NCBI GenBank assembly: GCA_036346205.1 | Contig: JARFJB010001912.1 | Span: 124,001 to 188,000 of the forward strand | DNA from: Vesta saturnalis | Taxonomy: Eukaryota; Arthropoda; Insecta; Coleoptera; Lampyridae | DNA: 64,000 bases | Reading direction: 5' to 3' | Shown here: piece by piece, positions 1-11,206 of the stretch | Position numbering within the stretch: the first letter of the stretch is position 1 | Layout: every line of letters starts with the position of its first letter | Notes under the pieces: model-generated | Told to the model about the DNA's origin: nothing | Seen by the model: only the letters and a program-made list of their open reading frames with translations | Databases searched by the model: none | Translations under genes and position numbers: made by a program

Positions 1-385
1 ACCATTCCTTACACAAAATATTTGTAATTAAACTACTGACTGTAGAAATGAGAGATGCTTTACATTATACTAAGCCACTGGTTCGAAACTGTAATTTTTA
101 TGAAATATATGAAAACGAAGTTTTCACAATGTACGTGCATAATTGTACATACTTATCGATTGGGTAAAAATCGTGTATTTAAATATACATTTTACAAACT
201 TATACGTTTCGAGAACTAATTCCAGCTATTGTCGTCAGTAAAAAATGTTGGATTAAAACCCACTAAGTACCGGTACCAAAAATAATAATGAAATTTAGAA
301 AATTGTTAGTAATTATCAATTATAATCCTATTCTCATTAGATAAAAATAATCAGAATTGTTTTATCGCTTTTGGTTTACAAGAAA
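1..385. other. AT-rich non-coding flank
   Basis: No open frame with recognisable similarity and no repeat structure is visible. A short palindromic TACCGGTACC lies near 268, resembling the GGTAC part of the piggyBac-end motif that follows. Confidence 0.5.
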
Positions 386-524
386 TTAAGTGTCTTATAT
401 ATATGACACTGGTACAATGTGAGTAGGGTTGCACTCTCTATAACAATGAACGTACTACGCGCAATCTGGAATAGTATGGGTTTAACGATTCATGAAACAA
501 ACAATTATTTTTCATTTTTATTGT

Positions 525-1416
525 TCAAAACATTCTACACACAGGGTTACATCGCATTTTGAACAAAAAGTTGTTTTTCTGGCAATTTGGAAATTGGCAT
601 CTACGCTGTTTTTCCCTCCGAACATCAGGCACTACGCCATGCACGTTGTGTTTCCGATGGCTAGAATGGCCTTGTTTTAAATAAGATGTGGCAACACTTC
701 TTCGGAAATCTAAACAAGATAAAGAAACTGGCCCGTGAATTTTTCTGTACAAAATCCATGCATTAGTTATGGACATGTCGATCATTCTTGTAATTAACGA
801 CCAGTACCATTTTTTGCCTCTAATCCTAATAGCATATTTGCCAACTATCCAGTCCCATATATTGATTATACATTTTGATAACATTAGGTTGGGGGACATG
901 AATTTTTTGTTGTTTAGATTTACACCACCTTGAACCACTACACAGTGGTTTAATGATGTCAAAATATGTACCAATTGTGACACATTTGTTATCGTTCCAT
1001 TTTAAGATTAAAATTTCACCATTTTTGTCAAATCGATAATCAAATGTGCCACGCTCTTTCTTTGAAAGTTCTTTTGAATTTAAAAGTGGGAATTTATCTG
1101 TTCTGTTTTCACGCATTGTTCCTGTAACAATTAGGATAAGAAAAGTATAGATTATTGCAGTATATACCTGTTGCACGAAATCCAATTGATTTTAGATGAA
1201 TCAGTATGTCACGGTTTGTAAAAAAGTTATCAAAATATACCAAATGGTCATTAGGATTGTCAACGATTACTAAAAGATCTGTAATAACTTGCGAACCTTG
1301 AAGTAACCCGGAGTTACATTTTTATCTTTGCCAGTATAAACAGAACATTTGTAGCAATACCCATCTGAACTACATAGCGCCCATAATTTATATCCAAATC
1401 GAATTGGTTTTGCTTG
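525..1416 (-). pseudogene. piggyBac transposase, C-terminal half (broken)
   Basis: Read on the minus strand, this starts with KPIRFGYKLWALCSSDGY (about 1408-1350), the piggyBac block around the second catalytic region. It continues through TGTMRENRTDKFPL and WNDNKCVTIGT, then VPQPNVIKMYNQYMG, a hallmark of the family. The segment IRIRGKKWYW and a C-terminal stretch with several Cys residues follow, consistent with the family's C-terminal zinc-binding domain. The reading changes frame near 1186-1290 and near 826-983, with stops, so no functional protein is possible. The family performs cut-and-paste transposition at TTAA by a DDE-type reaction in the nucleus. The broken frame continues beyond the mariner insertion at 2875-3795. 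Confidence 0.8.
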
Positions 1417-1418
1417 TA

Positions 1419-1563
1419 CAGGGTTCCCCATTTTAGACTATACAATTTAAAAGTCGAATAAAAACTTTCTATTCAAAGTAAATTAACTTTTTAAAGAACT
1501 AATATGTAGCTTATTCTTTGGGATTTATGACTAAAGTAAATAACAATTGAAGTTTTAAAGATC
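1419..1563 (+). repeat. Left terminal inverted repeat of the mariner
   Basis: About 145 bp match the reverse complement of 2727-2872 with few mismatches, starting at CAGGGTTCCCCAT and ending near AAAGATCA. This is much longer than the roughly 30-bp ends of classical mariners. The end also holds the last transposase codons. Confidence 0.9.
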
Positions 1564-2633
1564 ATGTCTTCCAAATGCCCTCCTTCGACTTCAATGCATT
1601 TTTGAATTCTAAGTTCAAAATTTATCATCACTCGGCGAAGCAAATCTCCATTTATCCCTGCAATTTCATTTCGAATCTGCTCCTTCAGCTCCGGAATTGT
1701 TGCGGGACGACTTGCAAAAACTTTTTGCTTTAGGTATCCCCAGAGAAAAAAATCGGGGGCCGTTAAATCGGGAGATCTCGGTGGCCAATTCAAATTTCCA
1801 AATCGGGAAATTATACGGCCGTCAAAAAAATCTCGCAAAATTCTCATAATGTTTCTGGCTGTGTGAGCCGTTGCTCCATCTTGCTGGAATAATATGGCGC
1901 CATTTAGTCCTCGTCTAATTAGTTCTGGGATAAGAAACGTTTGCAACATGTTTATGTAGTGTTCGGAATTAACTGCAACAAAACGGTTATTTTCATCCTC
2001 AAAAAAATAAGGACCGATAATTTCAAATGATGCTACACCGCACCAAACAACGACTTTTGGACTGTGGAGGTTTTTGGTAAACAGTTCGTGAGGATTTTCT
2101 ACTCCCCAGTATCTAAAGTTTTGCTTGTTAACAACACCGTCCAAATGAAAATTTGCTTCGTCGCTCATTAGCAAATTATGAATTTCTCCACGATGCTGAT
2201 GTAAAAATTCTTCACAAAATGTCACCCTCGCTTCTTTATCTAGATCACTGAGGTTATGCGCCATTTGATATTTATAGGGGTGAAATTTTATATCTTTATG
2301 CAGAATTCTGTGGATACTTCCTTAGATATTCCTATGGCAAGTGATTGCCGATTAGCCGATCTCTTAGGACTTCTTGTAAAGGCAGCTCTCACTCGTTCAA
2401 TATTTTCAGGCGTACGCACCGTTCTTCGACGTCCAGGTTTTTAATGTTTTGCACAGAGCCATTTTCACGCCAATGACGAACCCACGCCGCAATTGTAAAG
2501 CGTGTTGGTGCATCGCCCTATTATTGTTTCCAAACTGCCGTCGAAATGCACGCCGAACTTCTTCAAATGAACCAGTTCTAATGTAGACTTCACAGAAAAC
2601 ACACGCTCTTGAATCGAATAATTCATAATGCAA
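1491..2633 (-). pseudogene. Tc1/mariner transposase (DD41D-type), frameshifted
   Basis: The long open part, 2264-1491, carries the DDE/D core. It has MSDEANFHLDG with the first Asp, FQQDGATAHTA with the second, and WPPRSPDLTAPDFFLWG with the third. I count 41 residues between the second and third Asp, the DD41D arrangement rather than the DD34D of classical mariner. The N-terminal helix-turn-helix part, 2633 to about 2265, resembles DUF4817 (EVRRAFRRQFG, then AAWVRHWRENGSVQN and TVHRIL-like blocks) but is spread over different frames with about three shifts. All three catalytic Asp codons survive, yet the protein cannot be made as one chain. Confidence 0.88.
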
Positions 2634-2726
2634 TGAAAATTGTTAAACTGGAGCAATTATATCGTTTGCGTATAACGCATATTTGACAGAAACACTTAAG
2701 TCGTTGTTTATAGACAGGCGCCTCCT

Positions 2727-2872
2727 TGATCTTTAAAACTTGAATTGTTATTTACTTTAGTCATAAATCCCACAGAATAAGCTACATATTAGTCCATTAA
2801 AAAGTTAATTTACTTTGATTAGAAAGTTTTTATTCGACTTTTAAATTGTATAGTCTAATATGGGGAACCCAG
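2727..2872 (-). repeat. Right terminal inverted repeat of the mariner
   Basis: Inverted partner of 1419-1563, seen directly. The near-identity of the two arms suggests a younger insertion than its piggyBac host. Confidence 0.9.
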
Positions 2873-2874
2873 TA

Positions 2875-3795
2875 TAAATTGCTTCATACAATTGTGTATT
2901 TTCACAATCATTTCATCCATTGATAAATGAGTAGAAAATGTACCCCATTGTTGAAATTCTTGGTTTATTTTATTTATTAGTGGACGAATTTTATAGCACC
3001 TACGTCCTACAATGAAACACATAATGTTAGAATTCTGACATTGTTGTTATACGTTATTTTATTTACCTATCAGTCAAATCAATTTCGTCGTTATTACAAC
3101 AGTGAAAAACTGATTTCAATTGTCTATTTCGAGATATTGGGGCCGATACAAGTTGTATTCGGGTGTCTTCATCTGTACTCCAATATAGCTTTTCAGAAGG
3201 TAAAATATCGTAACCAGAAAATATTAAAAATCCAATAAACATTTTTAACTCCTGAACAGTCACAGTAAAATCAGTAAAAATTTTTACAGATTTGGCATAT
3301 CATTGCATTTCTTCTTGCAGTAAATTATAAACATCGCCGGAGAAAAATTTTTCAAACAATTGTACATGAGATAAATAATGTATTTCAGCACTAATAATTT
3401 TAATTTTCTCATTTTCAGACTGTGACTCTTATTGTGTTTGTATAGGATGGCTGAGATTTATGCCAACGCGAAGTAATATTAGTTAATTTCTTTTTACCCA
3501 TACTTGTTGAAGAGATTTTATCGGGTATCTTACGAGTACATTTGCGTATCAGGATTATCATCACGATTGGACACTTTAGATACTTGTAATTGAATCTCTA
3601 TAATTCCAGGAATATCATTGATTTATTTTCACCTGTTATGTCTTCGTCGCCTTCACCACAATCACTTAAAACGTCCGGATTCGGTGGCAAAACAGCTATA
3701 TCCACACTATCCGCATTTTCCAAATGTTTATAAAATTCCTCATCTTCGAATAACGGTTCAATATCTTTAACACTTAAAAACCGTTTACTTGCCAT
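2875..3795 (-). pseudogene. piggyBac transposase, N-terminal half (broken)
   Basis: The likely start is the ATG at 3793-3795. The first 65 codons begin MASKRFLSVKDIEPLFEDEE, an acidic N-terminus as is usual in PGBD proteins. A second open piece, 3263-3063, contains MFIGFLIFSGYDILPSEKLYW and CCNNDEIDLTDR, matching the conserved block before the first catalytic Asp. The stretch between is frame-broken. The segment next to the insertion point encodes HNCMKQFI, which leads directly into the KPIRFGY block on the other side of the mariner. The mariner therefore inserted into this already-present gene without deleting sequence. It is a dead copy. Confidence 0.75.
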
Positions 3796-3952
3796 GTTTT
3801 ACACCACAATAAATGCACTAAATGAATAAGGTAGCATCGCCTCTAGTTTATATACCAACAATCTCTGCAAGAATCATCTAGTCTGGACGTGTAAATTCAA
3901 GGTATAAACGTATCCGAATTTGACCAGTGTCCTATAAATATGACGTCATATT

Positions 3953-6600
3953 TTGTACTTGTTTATTCCTGTTTATTATAAGATCAACGTTTGAAAAAAG
4001 TGTGCAGTTTTAGCAAACAAACTTTCTATTTACGAATTCTGAACAGAAAAGTTACATAATTTATCGAATTTTCAAAAAAACTAAGGAAAACTAAATGCGT
4101 GACAAGCGAAGAAAAAACAACCTTTCTTGTAAATTATTTTTCTGTTTATAATTACAAATTTCCTATAAAAGTAAAGATACAATCTCGCTACTAAAAGATG
4201 ACAAAGTAATATAAAATTAAAAAAAATACATTTTCGAATCACAACCAAGAAATAAAAATTGCTATTTTTGCTGTCCTATGTATATGACACCGGTACATAA
4301 TGGTAAACGTTATGGTGAAAGAAATTGATAAATTATGGAAACGCAAAACATTAACCGGTTACAAAAATTACACATATTTGAAATCCTTGAATGTTACATT
4401 ATTTTTAGTAAAGATTAATAACGAGATCTGTAATACGTTAAATATTATTACCTATTATTTAATCGTCCAATCGTCATTAAGACATTTTGGGTCAACTATT
4501 GAAACTTTTTAGATGTAGATCTATAGAAATATGCAGAAGAAAAATTGTTTAATTTCTTGCGTCTACTCTAAAAACAAAACCAAAATGCAGTGTATTGTAA
4601 ATAATAATTAAACAAAATAGTGGAATGCAATTTTGTCACAAATTAATTATGTCAGTTACAGGAACCAAGTTATTGCCAATTACTCAGGCTGAAGTACAGG
4701 ATCTGACATACTTCCGTGCGAAACCTCCATTTTTATTTTGTTTTCTAGTTATCGTTTATTTTTAATGAAATTTGTTACAATTATTATAAATACGACTTGA
4801 TGGGTGGATATTTAAAAAATGCGTTATCTTTTTGTGCGTTTGATTCACAGTAACCTACTTAACAGTAGGATTGTGAACATATACAATTGTCCAGATTAAT
4901 TATTTTAATTAAAAGAAAACATTCCACACGCACCGAATAGATAGCATATCATTTTTATGTTTAATTACCAGAAACAGGCAGCCCATTGTTACATACTTAT
5001 AATGATTAAGAAGTTAGTAAGTGATAGATAATTAGATACAGTATGGTGAATTTACGAATGGTGTTCCTTGTTTGTTTTCCCCACCTTAAAAATTACATGT
5101 TTTTTATTTAACACATTACGATATAACAGTAAGAAAACCATTTACATTCAATCCCAATTTACCGCTTATACTAAACAATGCTTAATAGTTACGTGAAAAA
5201 TTTAGTACCCCTAAAGTAAATCATAACATATGTTAATTGAGACATAAATTCCGCAAAGGAAGCATTTCCTTCAAAAAGGCCATAAATTGGTACTCTGTTC
5301 ATTAATAGCAATTAAATTTAAGAGCTGTTAATGGGGAACACTTATGAGTGATTATTATAATTTTTTTTATACGCGATTATGTCAATCTGTTTAAAACTTC
5401 CGTCCAATCAGGGAAATTGTTTAATTTCCGGACTGTAGGAGCATTCAGGGAACAGTGATCACGGCACCTTACCACTTCCTTTTCGCGTGAGCATGTGCAA
5501 CTATCACCTAGTTTATCGCTATACTAACTAGCTTATTACAAGGACTTCTTTTCACGGTTATAATTACATATTTGCATGCAAAGTTTTTGTAGTATTAATT
5601 CTTCTTATCAGTTTTGTAGATTATACTTGTTAATTTGAGTGTATAAATACCAAATTTAAAACTTACGATTTTTCTTCTTTATCTTTTAATACCGTAAAGA
5701 TTTGAACACGAACTTTCATAAGATAATAAAAAAATGCTAAATTACAATTATTTTAATGTAGTCGGCCTTGGTGTCATGGTTTTGCCCATGGTCCACAATT
5801 AATTTATTTTTATAATTCTAAGAAAATTTTAAGTAGGATATCAACAAAATTGTAGATACATGTTCACAGGTAACTACGTTATTTTTTTTAATTTCCACCT
5901 ATCTTTCCCTTTTATGTTTACACATCAGTTTCCGTTATGAAACGGACAATCAAAAATGAAAAGCAATTCACATGACGGTTTAATTTCCAAAGTGTAAATA
6001 ACAAATAAATTAAAATAATATCAGTCATTCATTGTATTAGATATCGTAGAAAGTTTTCTATATCGTCGACTCCAGATTAATTGAACCCCCAAACTGACCC
6101 CGCATTGTATTTTTAAATGGAAATATTAGTTTTTTAAGGTTCAGACTCTAGGTTGCGTCAATTTATTGCATGTGATATTACTATATATTGTCAATTAAAG
6201 TTCCTTTATCTGTTCAATAAGTTTTCGACCTGTTAAATTCTTTGTATTTACACCAACATCATAATAATTATTTGAAGGTCGTGTTATTGTGGAATACTTA
6301 CGTATGAGTGATATTTGCCTTGACAAAATGGAAATCATAAAACCTTATTTAGTAACACATGTACATTTAATAAAACAAAAGTATTTTATTAATTTTTGGG
6401 ACACTTTTGAAGATGAAATTTTTGAACTTTATTTTTATTATTCAAAAGTTTAAAGTTAATTAAAAAGTAATAGTGAGTAACACTACTACCTTTAAAGATA
6501 CAAACACCCTCATCACTAAGTACATAATAAATTGTAAAATGTTGACATTCATCGAAGCTCAGGCCGACTACGAAAACTAAAATTCTTTAGGGAACAGCAA
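3953..6600. other. AT-rich non-coding stretch
   Basis: No recognisable coding sequence. A 70-codon open frame at 4300-4512 has no similarity I can recognise and is probably chance. At 4271-4297 there is another copy of the piggyBac-end-like motif (TGTCCTATGTATATGACAC followed by CGGTAC), in the same orientation as the copy at 390. Confidence 0.5.
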
Positions 6601-6619
6601 AAGTGTTTGATTTAGAAAG

Positions 6620-6775
<156 letters not shown>

Positions 6776-7082
6776 TTTCACAAGAAAGTGTTTAAATAGT
6801 TTATTCATTTACAAATACTCTATTAAGTGCTTGGTTTAGATAATAATAAGCTTGCGGTTTGACCGGAAGCGCACATAATTTTGTTTTTTTAAATCACACT
6901 ATATATATTTTTGCATTTTTGCATTGATTATTTTTTCTCAATACATACGTATAAAAAAAAGGGTTTTATAAAAAAAAATTACAGAAAAATGCCATCGAAA
7001 GCTTTTCAATTTTATTATACGATTAGAAGAATCAATCAAAACCGTAGGCAGCGTACGTCAACAAATGATCAAATGAAGTTAA

Positions 7083-7257
7083 ATCATTTGCCATTTTCAA
7101 GTTTTCTCCTTCTCCAACTGAAACTTGAAATGGCAAATGAGACTTTGCGAAACGTCGTTTTTGTACTGGCAGGAGTCAGAAACATCACCAGCAGACGCGA
7201 GACAACGCCTGGATAAACAACAGTGTTTCATACTACACTGCGGAAACCTAAAATCAA

Positions 7258-7260
<3 letters not shown>
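7083..7260 (+). repeat. Foldback with GGCAAATGAGA hairpin, next to a TA array
   Basis: TCATTTGCCATTTTCAAGTT (about 7084) pairs with AACTTGAAATGGCAAATGA (about 7120-7138) across a 17-base pyrimidine-rich spacer. The second arm continues into GCAAATGAGACTTTGCGAAA (7131-7150), a small stem-loop followed by GAAAC. The same signature occurs at 33320-33387 and 33531-33601. The unit ends in the (TA)n at 7260. The element family is not identified. The arrangement faintly recalls Penelope-like element termini, but that is inference. Confidence 0.55.

Positions 7261-7305
<45 letters not shown>
7260..7305. repeat. (TA)n microsatellite
   Basis: About 46 bp of pure TA, seen directly. Confidence 0.97.
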
Positions 7306-7307
<2 letters not shown>

Positions 7308-7477
7308 ACTTTAATTAATTGTCATAAACGGTCTGTATTCAAACAAGTCGTTTATTTTTCTTTTTGGTTTTTCTAAACGTTTATTAATTTCATTGCAAAA
7401 TTTACTGTTATTTAGGAACTTTTTGTTTAGTTGTTGAACATGAGGACTGGGAATCTCATTAACGAATCTAAGTTATT

Positions 7478-7880
7478 GTAATCGCAATCGTAATCGTAAT
7501 CGTAATCGTAATCGTAATCGTAATAGTAATCGTAACCGTAATCGTAATCGTAATCGTAATCGTAATCGTAATAGTAATCATGATCGTGATCGTGATCGTG
7601 ACCGTGCCCGTGACCGTGACCGAGACCGTGACCGTGGCCGTGACCGTGACCGTGACCGTGATCGTAACCGTAACCGTAACCGTAACCGTAACCGTAACCG
7701 TAACCGTAACCGTAACCGTAACCGTAACCGCAATCGCAATCGCAATCGCAATCGCAATCGCAATCGCAATTTCAATCTCAATCGCAATCGCAATCGCAAC
7801 CGCAACCGCAACCGCACCCGTAACCGTAACCGTAACCGTAACCGTAACCGTAACCGTAAGCGTAACCGTAACCGTAACCG
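7478..7880. repeat. Hexamer array CGTAAY / CGTGAC / CGCAAY
   Basis: About 67 tandem hexamers of the form CG(T/C)(A/G)A(C/T), grouped in blocks: CGTAAT first, then CGTGAC, CGTAAC, CGCAAT, CGCAAC and CGTAAC again. Long open frames on both strands here (Val-Thr, Arg-Leu or Ile-Ala repeats) are by-products of the hexamer. The array runs directly into the gypsy left terminus at 7881. The unit is not the TTAGG insect telomere repeat. Confidence 0.95.
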
Positions 7881-7937
7881 TGTAACGAAACCACAATTTC
7901 CGTTACCGAACAACCATATAAATTACCGATGTATTTC
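7881..7937 (+). repeat. Remnant of 5' LTR
   Basis: About 55 bp match the start of the right LTR (14896-14961) except for an 8-base gap, after which the two diverge completely at GATGTATTT. The rest of the 5' LTR and the primer-binding site seem to have been lost by deletion. Confidence 0.75.
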
Positions 7938-8173
7938 GCGCTAAATTTGGCGCGCGAGCATATTTAGAAGATTTATATCGAGATACCACCTCTGCCGATC
8001 GCGAAGCAGACGCGGCGATATTACTGGCCGAAACAAACACGGATAACGAGTTACCATATGAACTACCTGCTGAGGAGGCAGCGTACAACCCTTACGCAGA
8101 GGACGAACGCGTTAGCTGGATATACCGTTACTGTATCACCCTGGATAATTTAATTGTTGTTTTTTTTTTATGA
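7922..8173 (+). pseudogene. Open segment, possible 5' gag part of the gypsy element
   Basis: An 83-codon stretch with no ATG at its start encodes an acidic, Ala/Glu-rich sequence including GARAYLEDLYRDTTS and YNPYAEDERVSWIYRYC. Its base composition (about 47% G+C) is like the rest of the gypsy coding region and unlike the flanks. It begins directly after the LTR remnant and ends at the poly-T of the inserted non-LTR element. I do not recognise the sequence itself; assignment to gag rests on position. Confidence 0.4.
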
Positions 8174-8218
8174 TTGTGGACCTGAACAGGCTAAATAAGG
8201 CCTATCGTGCTAAAGCAC

Positions 8219-10055
8219 TCAGGAACACTTAGGAGGATGGATAGAGGGATAATGAATTGCCAATAGATGCCTATGAACAGCTACCTTAAATTTTCTCATA
8301 TCATAAGTGAGAGGAAAACAGGAACTAGGGAGATCATTCCAGAGTTTAGAAGCCGTGTAGAAAAATGTGGATTGCGCCCGTTTGGTACGACAAGTGGAGA
8401 TTTGTACTGCATACTGATGGTGTGAATGAGCGAACCGAGTGTTTCTCGCAAAGATAGCCGGAGATGGTATCAAAGAATGTAATTCACCAGCACATAAGCC
8501 GTTGTAATAACGATAATACAAAGAAAGAACTGAAACCATCCTTCTATGCTCAAGGGACTGTATGTGAGAAGTTAAGGACGGGCCATTTATAAGCGTAATC
8601 GCTCTCTTTTGAATACGATCAACGATATCGAGAGCGTATTGGGGAGCACTAACCAAAGGTGAGAATTATATTCCAGATGAGGCCGAATTTGGGCCTTATA
8701 CAGCAGAAGGAGTTGTCGAGAGGTAAAGTACTGCTTAGATCTGTACAAAAGCCTATTTTACGAAGCAGCGTTTTGGTAGCTGACAGAAGATGGTCAGCCC
8801 ATGAGAGATTTGAAGATACAGTCATACCCAACAGAGGAATAGAGTCTGAAAACTTAAGAACTGAGCCATTCATACTTACAACAGGAAATGATCGATCTTT
8901 TTTGGCGGACATAAGGCAACACCGAGTTTTGTTAGCATTAAATTTAACTAGATTATTGCTTCCCCATTCGAGAATACGTTGAATGTCTTTGTTGATTGAA
9001 TTTGCCATTTCAGCTTTAATTTCTTGATTTGACATAGAAGGTGGATTATCACTATGAGTAGACTGAGATGAACTACAGTGAAGAGTGCTATCGTCAGCAA
9101 AGCAATGGATGAGGTTAGTTGTTGAACAAATAAGGTCGTTTATGTACAGCAGAAAAGTGTAGGCGCTATAACGGATCCCTATGGTACGCCCGCGTTAATG
9201 CTAACTTCTTTTGAAAAAAGCCATCAACTACGACACGTATTCGTCTTTTATCAAGGAAACTAGAAACCCAGTTGATAAGAGTATCATTTAACCCAAACGA
9301 GGTGAGTTTGGCAAGTAAACACTTATGCCAAACTTGGTCAAATGCCTTTGAGATATCTAAAGCGACTACAACTGTTTCACCGGACTGCTCTACTGTATTG
9401 TTCCAAACTTGGGTCACATATGAAAGAAGATCGCCTGTTGAACGACTTTGCCTAAACCCATATTGGTGGTCACTAAGGAGTTTGTTAGTTTCAAGGAACG
9501 TGAGCAGTTGCTGATTGATGCCTTTTTCCATGATTTTAGACAAAATGGAAGTGGAATTGGTCTGTAATTTGAGGGATCGGTCTTATCACCTTTTTTGGGA
9601 ATAGGTTGAACATTTGCCAACTTCCATGATGAAGGGAATTCCCCAGAAGATATAGAGATCGTATAGAGCTTAGATAGGACTGGTACTAGTTCGGGGGAAC
9701 ATTTCTTTAAGACAATAGCTGGGATACTGTCTGGGCCAGTCGCCTTATTGAGATCAAGCCTACTGATGATCGATTCCAAGAGCTTGTACCGAAAATGAAT
9801 TGGTTTCATAACGTATGAACAAGAGTTGACTAGGGGCACATCTTTTCCAGAATCATTGAGACACGAGTTTGATGCAAACAAATCCACAAAAACGTTGGCT
9901 TTGTCTACAGAATCAGCAACTACCGATCCGTCAATAGATGTCAGGGGAAATGAAGATGTTCGAAAGTTTTTACTAATGGCTTTTGCTAAAGACCAAAATT
10001 TACGACTGCCTAAAGGAGATGTAGCTAGTTCATTGCATTTTCGTTGTTCGAACAA
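8219..10055 (-). pseudogene. Reverse transcriptase of the non-LTR element, broken
   Basis: Reading from 10055 down: RKFWSLAKAISKNFRTS, then LDLNKATGPDSIPAIVLKKC (RT block 0/1) and KLANVQPIPKKGDKTDPSNY. Next, in another frame, are NQQLLTFLETNKLLSDHQYG, VVVALDISKAFDQVWH (catalytic Asp), then FADDST at about 9088-9105, the metal-binding FADD box. The C-terminal part contains LLGMTVSSNLSWADHLL and, from 8656, the ARNTRFAHSHH and TASKLWNDLPSSC blocks typical of jockey/CR1-type C-termini. Frameshifts occur near 9540, 9166 and 8650. The catalytic residues survive but the frame does not. Confidence 0.87.
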
Positions 10056-10186
10056 CTTTTAGTTTTAGTGATGACACTTTTGCAGATATTTCTAGCACCA
10101 ACGTATTCTACATGACTGTCAACCGATTTATTAGATTTCCATTTAATGTAACATTTATTTTTAAAGATATTGCATCAGAACAAGCC

Positions 10187-11206
10187 TTATTGAACCAGGG
10201 TTGGGAACGTGAATGACCTACACGGTACTGTTTTTCGGAATGTATAACTCCATTCCCATGAGGATGACTTCAGATACTGAAAGAGCGATGTCCGAAGAAG
10301 AGGACGACTTAAAACAATATTCACGCCATGGAAAGGTTGCAAAGAAATCCCGTAAATCACTCCATCGAGCTGACTTAAAACACCACAAGGTTCTATCGGT
10401 TTTGCGAACAACAGTGGAATTAGGTACAGTAGAAATGATTTTATTAGACAATGGTCGGAAAGACCTAAAGGCGAAAGAACGGAAGTTTTATAAACAAGAG
10501 GGTTTGATGTAAGAAAGAGATCTAGAAGATGTGGAGTATGGTTAGGGTTATCAGGGATTCTTGTGGGTTCAGAAATCATTTGTGTGAGATCACATGAAAT
10601 AGCAAATGTTTCTGCACTATGACCAGCGGGATTTGTAGTAGATGAAAATTGAAGCCAATTAGAGTTATGAACATTGAAATCGCCTACAAATGAGATATCG
10701 CAAGATGGAAACTGAGACAGGAGATAGTCAACTTTCATACTAAGGTAATCGAAGAAGTCTTGAAAGTTGCTGTCATTAGGAGACCTATAAATGCAACAGT
10801 AGAATTTCACAAAATTAGGACCAGAATGTTTAAACCAAATCACGTCAAAATTTTTATTTTCTAAGGAAGAAACCCTCTTGCAAGCAATTCTGTCCTTGAT
10901 GTACGCACATACGCCTCCTTTATATCGAAAGTTAGAGTGAAGATGGTATTGAGGAAATTCCAAGTCGGGTGACTCGGAGCTTTCAGAGGAGACTTGTGTT
11001 TCAGATAGAAACAATATATCAGGTTGTAATTGTTCAAGATGTTGGTGAATAGCATTAAGATTAGACCTGATACCGCGGATGTTACAGTAGTGAATCAGAA
11101 AGTTGATACTTTCGATGACCGAGGTCGCTTGGGCCCTGCCCTCCCGGACATCCGAATGGGGCAGGATTTTACGTCCGGAATTTATAACCCTAGAAACCAC
11201 AGCCAT
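10187..11206 (-). pseudogene. AP-type endonuclease domain of the non-LTR element
   Basis: The open frame begins at the ATG at 11204-11206 and is 339 codons long. NFLIHYCNIRGIRSNLNAIH is the typical start of an APE-like endonuclease, followed by PDILFLSETQV (catalytic Glu), YRSPN, CDISFVGDFNVHNSNW (GDFN metal-binding motif) and LSPLGLSDHCLI (catalytic SDH). All the core motifs are present. The correct frame shifts near 10450-10512 before the linker to the RT, so the endonuclease cannot be joined to it. In this class the enzyme nicks target DNA to prime reverse transcription. Confidence 0.85.

Larger units (their letters stand above)
1419..2872 (-). mobile_element. mariner-type (DD41D spacing) element with TA duplication
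   Basis: The outermost bases read C(A/T)GGGTTCCCCAT at both ends, and a TA lies immediately outside each end (1417-1418 and 2873-2874). The 1454-bp element carries one minus-strand transposase remnant. It sits inside the piggyBac coding region, which makes it the younger insertion. The family is the IS630-Tc1-mariner superfamily, which duplicates a TA target on integration. Confidence 0.9.
386..3952 (-). mobile_element. Degenerate piggyBac-type DNA transposon, split by a mariner
   Basis: Minus-strand coding remnants at 525-1416 and 2875-3795 read as the C- and N-terminal parts of a piggyBac (PGBD) transposase. The 1454-bp mariner at 1419-2872 separates them; without it the element would be about 2.1 kb. 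The left boundary is placed at a TTAA (386-389), the piggyBac target, followed by a near-palindrome GTGTCTTATATATATGACAC. A similar motif in inverted orientation at about 3924-3950 is taken as the other end, but the TTAA expected there reads TCAT. The ends are inferred; the transposase similarity is seen directly. Confidence 0.7.

Noticed and set aside
7478..7880. Telomeric or subtelomeric repeat
   Set aside because: The unit is CGTAAC-type, not TTAGG, and it is internal with mixed variants.
7468..7913. Long open frames on both strands with Val-Thr, Arg-Leu or Ile-Ala repeats
   Set aside because: They are translations of the hexamer array; all frames of a hexamer without stops stay open.
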